DNA from: Thermoleophilia bacterium
GTDB lineage: Bacteria > Actinomycetota > Thermoleophilia > Gaiellales > Gaiellaceae
DNA length: 40,091 nucleotides
NCBI GenBank assembly: GCA_025934995.1
Contig: JAICWC010000012.1
Location: forward strand, 1 to 40,091
Direction of reading: 5' to 3'
Part shown: piece after piece, positions 33,115 through 40,091 of the stretch
Layout: the number at the start of each line of letters is the position of its first letter
Position numbering within the stretch: position 1 is the first letter of the stretch
Notes under the pieces: model-generated
What the model was told of the DNA's origin: nothing
The model's database searches: none
The model's input: only the letters and a program-made list of their open reading frames with translations
Program-made: the position numbers and the translations under genes

Positions 33115-34391
33115 TGCGCTTCCTCGGTCGAGCCCTTGAGCGCGAGCGTCGAGCTCTCCGGCGACACCGCCTGCGTGACGAGGTCGAAGTAGCCGGCGCC
33201 GACCTCGCGCTGGTGGCGGGTCGCCGTGTACCCGAACTCCTCCAGCGCGAACTCGTGCTCCTGCAGCTGCACGTACGCCGGCATGCCTTCCTCGGCGTAG
33301 CCGCGCGCGAGCTCGAACATGCCCGCGTTCAGCGAGTGGAAGCCTGCGAGCGTGATGAACTGGAAGCGGTAGCCGACCTCGTTGAGCTGATCCTGGAAGG
33401 TCGCGATCGTCCCGTCGTCGAGATGCTTGCGCCAGTTGAACGACGGCGAGCAGTTGTACGCGAGCAGCTTGTCGGGGAACTTCTCGTGCATCGCTGCGGC
33501 GAACTCGCGCGCCTCTCCGAGATCCGGCGTCGACGTCTCGAACCAGACGAGGTCGGCGTACGGGGCGTATGCGAGCCCGCGCGAGATCGCGGCGTCGATG
33601 CCGTCGCGGACGCGATAGAAGCCTTCGGCGGTCCGCTCGCCGGTGACGAAGTCGCGGTCGTACTCGTCGACGTCGCTCGTCAGCAGCGCAGCAGACAACG
33701 CATCGGTCCGGGCGACGAGGACGGTGGGGACGTCGAGGACGTCTGCCGCGAGGCGCGCCGCGTTCAGCGTCCGCACGAACTGCGACGTCGGCACGAGCAC
33801 CTTGCCGCCGAGATGACCGCACTTCTTCTCCGACGCGAGCTGGTCCTCGTAATGCACGCCCGCTGCGCCCGCCTCGATCATCGCCTTCATCAACTCGTAC
33901 GCGTTCAATGGGCCGCCGAAGCCGGCCTCCGCGTCGGCGACGATGGGCGCGAACCAGTACGTCCCGTTGCGCCCTTCCGACCAGTGGATCTGATCCGCGC
34001 GCTGCAGCGCAGCGTTCAGGCGCCGAACGACGGCCGGCACGCTGTTCACGGGATAGAGGCTCTGGTCGGGATACGTCGAGCCGGCGCTGTTCGCGTCGGC
34101 GGCAACCTGCCACCCCGAGAGATAGATCGCCTCGAGCCCGGCCTTGACCATCTGCACCGCCTGGCCGCCCGTCAGCGCGCCGAGGGCGCGCACCGGCTGC
34201 TCGCGCTGCAGGAGGTCCCACAGCCGTTCGGCGCCGAGCCGGGCGAGCGTGTGCTCCGGGACGACCGTGCCGCGCAGCCGTACGACGTCCGCCGCGGCAT
34301 ACGTGCGCTCGATGCCGGCCCAGCGGGCCTCGTCGCGCCAGCGGGCCGACAGCTGATCCGCCTCGGCTTGGATCCGAGCTTCCGGGTTCAT
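33102..34391 (-). CDS. aceA: isocitrate lyase
   Basis: 429 residues. Cleaves isocitrate into succinate and glyoxylate. Motifs include [20 protein letters not shown], the active-site loop [17 protein letters not shown] with catalytic C191, VARTDALSA and [15 protein letters not shown] at 34391 is preferred to ATG 34397 because GGAG lies 6 nt before it but touches the earlier ATG. It heads the operon aceA-aceB-Cys-rich peptide-GntR, so the bypass enzymes are produced together for growth on acetate or fatty acids. Confidence 0.96.
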   Translation of the reverse strand: MNPEARIQAEADQLSARWRDEARWAGIERTYAAADVVRLRGTVVPEHTLARLGAERLWDLLQREQPVRALGALTGGQAVQMVKAGLEAIYLSGWQVAADANSAGSTYPDQSLYPVNSVPAVVRRLNAALQRADQIHWSEGRNGTYWFAPIVADAEAGFGGPLNAYELMKAMIEAGAAGVHYEDQLASEKKCGHLGGKVLVPTSQFVRTLNAARLAADVLDVPTVLVARTDALSAALLTSDVDEYDRDFVTGERTAEGFYRVRDGIDAAISRGLAYAPYADLVWFETSTPDLGEAREFAAAMHEKFPDKLLAYNCSPSFNWRKHLDDGTIATFQDQLNEVGYRFQFITLAGFHSLNAGMFELARGYAEEGMPAYVQLQEHEFALEEFGYTATRHQREVGAGYFDLVTQAVSPESSTLALKGSTEEAQFQA

Positions 34392-34408
34392 TCGCATCTC
34401 CAGGGTCG

Positions 34409-34429
34409 AGGATCGTTATCTCGGATCCT
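34409..34429. promoter_or_regulatory. inverted repeat upstream of aceA, operator candidate
   Basis: AGGATC and GATCCT are separated by 9 bp (AGGATC-gttatctcg-GATCCT), 17 bp upstream of the aceA ATG in the divergent region with the dimethylformamidase-like gene. It could bind the operon's GntR regulator or another glyoxylate-pathway regulator. No -10/-35 pair is assigned with confidence. Confidence 0.35.
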
Positions 34430-34539
34430 AAATCACCCGGATGACGGAACGCAAACGTGAAAACGGCCAACCTGGGACCCGAAGCCCCATCGCTCTCCTA
34501 TTTGTAACGAGGGCCTGAGGCTGCGAAAACGGGTGTGGG

Positions 34540-36234
34540 TTGCGGGCAGCCTTCTTTGCGGCGTTCGTCGTGCTGCTCGGCGGCGGGCCGGCGCCTGCCG
34601 GCGCCGCGCCGCAGACGCCGACGCAGACCGAGAACGCACGGGCCGGGACGACGGCCTGGCAGCACACCCTGTACACGGGCGTCCAGCTCTACGCCGATCA
34701 GATCGGCGCGCTGCCGGGCGACGCGGTCGGCGTGCACGTGCAGTCCGACTACCGCTACCGCCTGCGGGTCTATCGCCTCGGCTGGTACAGCGGCGACGGC
34801 GCGCGGCTGATGGCGTGCGTGCCGTCGTGTGTGACCGACGAGGCCCCCGTCACACAGCGGAACGACGCCGCGTCCGCAGGGTCGCCGCAGCGGGCCGGCT
34901 GGACGACGACCGACGTCGTGCAGACGGCGGCGGATTGGCCGAGCGGTTACTACCTGATCGAGGCCGAGCTGACGAGCGGCAGCGTGGCCGGCCGGATCGC
35001 CACGACGTACCTCGTCCTCCGCCGGCCGCTCGACCAGCCGCAGTCGCAGATCCTCGTGCAGGTGCCGGTGAACACGTGGGAGGCGTACAACGCCTGGGGC
35101 GGGCACAGCCTCTACAACTTCTCGCCGGCCGGCGCCTCGATCCGCGTCTCGTTCGACCGTCCCTTCGACTAGCAGGCGAGCTCGCCGCTCTGGTGGGAGA
35201 TCCAGACCGTGCGCTTCCTCGAGCGCGAGGGCTACGACGTCTCGTACCAGACCGACGTCGACACCGATGCCGACCCGGACAGCCTGCTGCGACACCGGCT
35301 CGTGATCGTCAACGGCCACGACGAGTACTGGACCGTCGCGATGCGCGACGGCTTCGACGCAGCCGTCGCCGCCGGCACGAACCTTGCCTTCATGGGCTCG
35401 AACGACGCGTACTGGAACATCCGCTACGAGGACGACCGGCACACGATCCTGACGTACAAGTCGCTCTACGATCCGAACCCGGACACGACGCAGAAGACGG
35501 CGATGTTCCGGGAGATCGGCCGGCCGGAGTGCCTGCTCCTGGGCGTCGAGCACTACGGGATCATTCGCGAGACGGTAGGCGGGCTCGACTACGTGGTCAC
35601 GGCTGCGGGCGCCGCCGACCCATGGCTCGCGGGCACAGGCCTGAGCGCCGGTGACACGATCGCGGGCGTCGTCGGACGCGAGCACGACACCGTCAGCGGG
35701 TATCCCGGCTGTCAGCATCCGGGCGAGGTCACGCTCTTCCACTACGACGGCAGCCAGGACGGCATCCCGGCCGACGCGACGCGGTATACGGCGCCGAGCG
35801 GCGCGCGCGTCTTCGCAACGGGCGCGCAGGAGTTCTCGCTGGCACTCGACGGCTATCGCGCGGACGACACGACCGCGCCGGCGATCCCCGTCGGCACCGA
35901 CCGATCTGCGCCCGTCGACCCGCGCGTGCAGCAGTTCATGCGCAACGCGCTCGACGACCTGACGCGCCCGGAGGCGCCGGTGCAGGTGCGGCGGTCGAAG
36001 GAGTCGAACGGCTGGCGCGTGCGCACGGGCTGGCCGGGCGACCCGCGGATCGTCGGCCGGCTCGTCTACCGGGTGCGCAGCGACGGACAACAGGTGCTCG
36101 TCTGCACCGGGCACGCGCCGTGCTATCCGCCGAAGGCGACGGAGCCGGGCACCTATCGGTACATGGCCGAGTACGTGGACGCGTGGGGAGGCACCTCCGC
36201 GCCCGCCTTCTCGACCAGCTGGACCCACCCGTAG
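34540..36234 (+). pseudogene. N,N-dimethylformamidase beta-subunit-like secreted protein, interrupted by in-frame TAG
   Basis: TTG at 34540 starts a signal peptide (RAAFFAAFVVLLGGGPAPAGAA). The first part (to 35169) has YRLRVYRLGWYSGDGARLM, a VPVNTWEAYNAWGG block and VSFDRPFD, followed by TAG at 35170-35172. The same frame then continues without loss: SPLWWEIQTVRFLEREGYDVSY, VNGHDEYWTVAMRDGF and LAFMGSNDAYWNIRYE, and a fibronectin-like end to 36234. Both halves match the dimethylformamidase large-subunit-like family, so one 564-codon gene has a single nonsense codon. It is either a recent pseudogene, a sequence error, or read-through. Two separate proteins are unlikely because the second half has no start with a ribosome site. 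Confidence 0.72.
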
Positions 36235-36245
36235 ATTTCGGAACC

Positions 36246-37022
36246 GTGCGCCTCGAGTGGGAGATCGCCAAGCGCGGTTGGCGGCGCTACGCCGCGTATC
36301 CGCTGGCGACGGTGGCGGGGATGTTCACGAACACGATCTTCGGCTTCCTGCAGGCGTACATCCTGCTCGCGGTGTACCGCCACCGCACGAACGTCGGCGG
36401 CTACGACTCGCACGACACGCTGACCTACGTCTGGCTCGTCCAGGCACTGCTGATGACGGTCTACGCGTTCGGCTGGCAGGAGCTCGCACTTCGGGTTCGC
36501 GACGGCTCGATCACGAGCGACCTCTCGCGGCCCCTCAATCCACAGCGCTACTGGCTCGCGTTCGATCTCGGGCGCGCCCCGTACCACTTCGTCTTTCGCG
36601 GGATCGCCCCGTTCGTCGTCGGCGCGCTCGTCTTCCGGCTGCACTATCCGAATCCGATCGACGGCGTCGTGTTTCTCGTCAGCGTGCTGCTCGCCGTCGT
36701 CGCGAGCCTCGGCTTTCGCTTCCTCTACAACCTGACAGCATTCTGGGTGCTCGACGTGCGCGGCGTGATGATGGTCGCGCTCACGATCAGCCTCTTCTTC
36801 TCGGGGATGATCATGCCGCTGACGTTCTTTCCGACGTGGCTGCGCGACCTCGCCCGCGCGCTGCCGTTCGCCTCGTTCCTGCAGACGCCGGTCGACGTCT
36901 GGCTCGGGCAGTACCACGCGTGGGAGGTCGGCCTCCAGCTCCTCTGGGCCGCCGTGCTGCTCGCGCTCGGCCAGGTCGTGCTGCGCCGCGCGACGCAGCG
37001 GGTGGTGGTGCAGGGTGGTTGA
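36246..37022 (+). CDS. ABC-2 family transporter permease (first subunit)
   Basis: 258 residues with six hydrophobic helices and the pattern of the ABC-2 family found in Actinobacteria next to NatA-like ATPases: WRRYAAYPLATVAGMFTNTIFGF, WQELALRVRDGSITSDLSRPLNPQRYW and FFSGMIMPLTFFPTWLRDLARALPF. GTG at 36246, 11 bp after the upstream gene. It overlaps the second permease gene by 8 bp. Heterodimeric exporter half; cargo unknown. Confidence 0.88.
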   Translation: MRLEWEIAKRGWRRYAAYPLATVAGMFTNTIFGFLQAYILLAVYRHRTNVGGYDSHDTLTYVWLVQALLMTVYAFGWQELALRVRDGSITSDLSRPLNPQRYWLAFDLGRAPYHFVFRGIAPFVVGALVFRLHYPNPIDGVVFLVSVLLAVVASLGFRFLYNLTAFWVLDVRGVMMVALTISLFFSGMIMPLTFFPTWLRDLARALPFASFLQTPVDVWLGQYHAWEVGLQLLWAAVLLALGQVVLRRATQRVVVQGG

Positions 37023-37818
37023 CGCCGCGTTTCTGTGGGGACGGCTGGTCGGCGCTCAGATCCGCTCGCAGGCGCAGTACCGCGTCTCGCTCGTGCTCGA
37101 GATCCTCGGTGCGTTCCTGCTCTCGTTCATCGACTTCCTCGCGATCGTCGTCATCTTCCACAACACGCCGCGGCTCGCCGAGTGGGACGTGCAGGAAGTC
37201 GCGTTCCTGTACGCGCTGTCCTCGATCTCGTTCGCACTGACCGACCTGCTGATCGGCCATCTCGACCAGTTCCCACAGAAGATCCGCGACGGGAACTTCG
37301 ACATCATGCTCGTCCGACCGCGCGGAACGCTGTTCCAGGTGCTCGGCTCCGATTTTCAGCTGCGACGGCTCGGCAAGGCATTCCAGGGCGCTGCCGTGCT
37401 CGCGTATGCGTTGACCGTGCTGCACGTGCACTGGACGATCGCCCGGGTCGCGGTCCTGATCGTCAGCGTGCCGGCCGGCGTCGTCATCTTCGCGTCGGTC
37501 TGGGTCGTCTTCGGCTGCATGGCGTTCTGGACGACGGACGGGGGCGAGTTCACGAACGCATTCACGTACGGCGGCAACTTCCTCGCGCAATATCCGATCG
37601 ACATCTACAGCGCGTGGCTGCGCCGCTTCCTCGCATACGCGGTGCCGCTCGCCTTCGTCTGCTACTTCCCCGCGCTCTTCGTGCTCGGGAAGCACGATCC
37701 GCTCGGATTGCCGCGCGCGCTGCAGGTCGTCTCGCCGGCCGTCGCGATCGTGACGACCTTGATCGCGGGGTGCGCCTGGCGGTTCGCCGTCCGGCACTAC
37801 CGGAGCGCCGGAGGATGA
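37015..37818 (+). CDS. ABC-2 family transporter permease (second subunit)
   Basis: 267 residues, related in layout to the previous permease: QYRVSLVLEILGAFLLSFIDFLAIVVIF, QFPQKIRDGNFDIMLVRPRGTLFQVLG (equivalent of the SRPLNP block), then four further helices and YPIDIYSAWLRRFLAYAVPLAFVCYFP. GTG at 37015. Its TGA overlaps the ATPase ATG (ATGA), giving stoichiometric expression of the exporter. Confidence 0.88.
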   Translation: MVDAAFLWGRLVGAQIRSQAQYRVSLVLEILGAFLLSFIDFLAIVVIFHNTPRLAEWDVQEVAFLYALSSISFALTDLLIGHLDQFPQKIRDGNFDIMLVRPRGTLFQVLGSDFQLRRLGKAFQGAAVLAYALTVLHVHWTIARVAVLIVSVPAGVVIFASVWVVFGCMAFWTTDGGEFTNAFTYGGNFLAQYPIDIYSAWLRRFLAYAVPLAFVCYFPALFVLGKHDPLGLPRALQVVSPAVAIVTTLIAGCAWRFAVRHYRSAGG

Positions 37819-38774
37819 TCGAGGTCGAGCACCTGGCGAAACGCTTCGTCGTGCGGCGCGGCCGCTTCCGGCGCGAGCGGCGCGTCGTCGAGGCCGTGAA
37901 GGACATCTCGTTCCGCGTCGAGCGCGGCGAGCTGCTCGGCTATCTCGGGCCGAACGGCGCCGGCAAGTCGACGACGATCAAGATGCTCACCGGGATCCTC
38001 GTCCCGTCGGACGGGCGCGTGTCGGTCGCGGGCCTGACGCCGTCGCGTCAGCGGATCGAGCTCGCGAAGCGGATCGGCGCCATGTTCGGGCAGCGGATCC
38101 AGCTCTGGTGGGATCTGCCGCTGGTCGACTCGTTCGATTTGCTGCGGCACATCTACAAGGTGCCGGCCGACCGATACCGCACGAACCTCGCACGTTTCCG
38201 CGACGTGCTCGACCTCGATTCGTTCCTCCGCACGCCGGTGCGCCAGCTGTCGCTCGGGCAGCGCATCCGCGGCGAGCTGACCGCGGCGATGCTGCACGGG
38301 CCGGAGCTCCTCTTCCTCGACGAGCCGACGATCGGCCTCGACGTCGTCGCGAAGCAGCGTGTGCGCGATTTCCTGATCGAGATCAACCGCGAGGACGGCG
38401 TGACAGTGCTGCTGACGACGCACGATCTCGGCGACATCGAGCGCATGTGCGAGCGCCTGCTCGTGATCGACCACGGCTCGCTGATCTGGGACGGCGGCAT
38501 CGCCGAGCTGCGCGAGCGCTACGGCGCGGAACGGACGCTGATCGTCGACCTCGAGGAGCCGGCGCCGCCGCTCGAGATCCCCGGCGCGCGCGTCGAGCGC
38601 GTGGACGGGCCGCGGCAGTGGCTGCGCTTTCGCGGCTCGGCTGCGGAGTTGACGGCGCGCGTCGCCGCGAGCGCGCGGCTCGTCGACCTGCAGATCGCAG
38701 AGACGGACATCGAGGAGATCGTGCGGTCTATCTACTCGTCCAGCCGAGATCCATCAGGAACGGCGTCCCGGTGA
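37815..38774 (+). CDS. ABC transporter ATP-binding protein (NatA-like)
   Basis: 319 residues. Walker A is GYLGPNGAGKSTTIKML, the Q-loop region is MFGQRIQLWWDLP, the signature is LSLGQRIRGELTAAML, Walker B is LLFLDEPTIGLD and the switch His is in LLTTHDLGDIERM. A C-terminal extension of about 90 residues follows, typical of this exporter subgroup. ATG at 37815 is within GGAGGATGA, so its ribosome site is immediately upstream. The last 47 bp overlap an SDR remnant on the other strand. Confidence 0.95.
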   Translation: MIEVEHLAKRFVVRRGRFRRERRVVEAVKDISFRVERGELLGYLGPNGAGKSTTIKMLTGILVPSDGRVSVAGLTPSRQRIELAKRIGAMFGQRIQLWWDLPLVDSFDLLRHIYKVPADRYRTNLARFRDVLDLDSFLRTPVRQLSLGQRIRGELTAAMLHGPELLFLDEPTIGLDVVAKQRVRDFLIEINREDGVTVLLTTHDLGDIERMCERLLVIDHGSLIWDGGIAELRERYGAERTLIVDLEEPAPPLEIPGARVERVDGPRQWLRFRGSAAELTARVAASARLVDLQIAETDIEEIVRSIYSSSRDPSGTASR

Positions 38775-38988
38775 CCGCTCGTCCGTCCGGGCCGAGCAGG
38801 AACGCCGCCGCGGCGGCGACCTCCGAAGGCTCGAGCAGCCGCTTGACCGCCTGCGGTGCAAGCAGATCGTCCGCGCCGCGCACGGTGAGCTGCTCCTCGG
38901 CGATCGCGGTGCGGACGTAGGCGGGACAGAGCGCAGACGCGGAGATGACGGCGCGGTTGCGCACGCCCTGCGCGGCGCCGACGAGGAT
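38728..38988 (-). pseudogene. remnant of an SDR (3-hydroxybutyrate dehydrogenase-like C-terminus)
   Basis: The frame encodes LCPAYVRTAIAEEQL, LLAPQAVKRLLEPSEVAAAAAFLL and DGRAVTGTPFLMDLGW, matching the last about 65 residues of 3-hydroxybutyrate dehydrogenase-type SDRs. The Rossmann fold and the Tyr-Lys catalytic region are missing; only a short ILVGAAQGVRNRAVISAS stretch precedes it, right after the MaoC stop. It could start at GTG 38964, but such a protein could not be an active SDR. Probably a deletion product. Confidence 0.62.
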
Positions 38989-39408
38989 TCACTTGTGGTG
39001 GCGGAAAACCACTTCGGCGACGCAGACCGGCTTGTCGCCGCCCTGGCGCTCGATCGTGACCGTGTACGTCGACTGGGTGCCCCAGTCGGACTCCTCGTGA
39101 CTCTCGACCCGGAATGTGCCCCGCACCCTCGAGCCCGAGGGAACGGGCGCGGGAAAGCGCACCTTGTTGAGGCCGTAGTTGATTCCCATGCCGCCTTCGT
39201 CGTGCGGCAGCACCTCGTACGACATGACGGGAACGAGCGAGAGCGTCAGGTAGCCGTGCCCGATCGTCCGGCCGAACGGCCCTTGCGCGGCGCGTGCGGG
39301 ATCGACGTGGATCCACTGGTGGTCGCCCGTCGCGTCGGCGAACGCGTTGATCCGGTCCTGGTCGACGACGACCCACGACGACGGGCCGAATTCGTCTCCG
39401 ATCTTCAT
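38989..39408 (-). CDS. MaoC family (R)-specific enoyl-CoA hydratase
   Basis: 139 residues forming a single hot-dog domain. KIGDEFGPSSWVVVDQDRINAFADATGDHQWIH carries the Asp and His of the hydratase 2 motif (D31/H36 region), then GPFGRTIGHGYLTLSLVP and NKVRFPAPVPSGSRVRG. It hydrates enoyl-CoA to (R)-3-hydroxyacyl-CoA. ATG at 39408 has GGTGGGG upstream. It is followed by the SDR remnant, as if a MaoC-SDR pair had decayed. Confidence 0.92.
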   Translation of the reverse strand: MKIGDEFGPSSWVVVDQDRINAFADATGDHQWIHVDPARAAQGPFGRTIGHGYLTLSLVPVMSYEVLPHDEGGMGINYGLNKVRFPAPVPSGSRVRGTFRVESHEESDWGTQSTYTVTIERQGGDKPVCVAEVVFRHHK

Positions 39409-39485
39409 ACGCCCCACCGTACGACACTCGCCGCCCACGTGTAGCCGGTGCCGGCGGCCAGCGCGAGGCGGCCCGATTTGTCCGG

Positions 39486-40091
<606 letters not shown>

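Noticed and set aside
35170-35172. TAG as a pyrrolysine codon
   Set aside because: The protein is not a known pyrrolysine family, and no pyl genes are visible in the window. A point mutation or sequence error is simpler.

Overview
This window looks like chromosomal DNA of a high-GC actinobacterium. A deep-branching soil lineage of the Thermoleophilia/Gaiellales type fits best, but that is inference: the evidence is high GC throughout, many GTG and TTG starts, very tight gene packing, a clpX...valS-folC...ndk gene order typical of Actinobacteria, and soil-type enzyme families (acyl-CoA dehydrogenases, glyoxylate bypass, MaoC, SDR, CaiB/BaiF). The window is almost fully coding. The longest gaps are about 148 bp (34392-34539), 120 bp (24871-24990, nothing recognised) and 108 bp (30723-30830). 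No insertion sequence, prophage or CRISPR array is visible.

Layout. 1-1853: a minus-strand acyl-CoA dehydrogenase and SDR pair behind a perfect 16-bp TetR-type palindrome, divergent from an amidase-like gene. 2964-7622: a translationally coupled esterase / MprF-like / EamA run on the minus strand, with a second esterase divergent from it. 7652-12398: glutaryl-CoA dehydrogenase; a minus-strand operon of one enolase-superfamily enzyme and two paralogous cupins; a plus-strand GFA protein, small unknown protein and threonine/serine dehydratase. 12375-18516: TetR regulator, alpha-methylacyl-CoA racemase-like enzyme, a beta-propeller/lysyl-oxidase protein, an SPFH-NfeD pair, HAD phosphatase, APH-like kinase and CoA-binding protein. 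18532-18640: tRNA-Pro(CGG) and a terminator. 18654-24870: secreted unknown protein; maf, barstar-like gene, two tandem methyltransferases and ndk on the minus strand; then two VOC proteins flanking a propeller-redoxin protein. 24991-30722: small and membrane proteins, folC and valS. 30831-34391: the glyoxylate bypass operon aceA-aceB with a 35-residue Cys-rich mini-gene and a GntR regulator. 34540-40091: an amber-interrupted dimethylformamidase-like gene, a complete ABC-2 exporter operon, an SDR remnant, MaoC hydratase and the end of clpX.

The most striking signal is at 24176-24178. A 456-residue protein (seven-bladed YVTN/NHL-type propeller followed by a TlpA-like thioredoxin domain) carries an in-frame TGA exactly where the first cysteine of the W-C-G-P-C redox motif should be. 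The frame continues intact to the normal end of the thioredoxin fold, and a stem-loop meeting published bacterial SECIS spacing rules by eye lies just downstream. It is therefore a candidate UGA-encoded selenoprotein (W-Sec-G-P-C) in a propeller-redoxin fusion. Sequencing error or a nonsense mutation must still be excluded.

Other points of note are genes that appear to use non-canonical start codons (cupin at 9667 with CTG; aceB near 33114 with no ATG/GTG/TTG available), the unannotated Cys-rich mini-gene in the glyoxylate operon, an RNA/DNA dyad covering the valS ribosome-binding site, and a second in-frame stop (TAG at 35170) in an otherwise intact gene.
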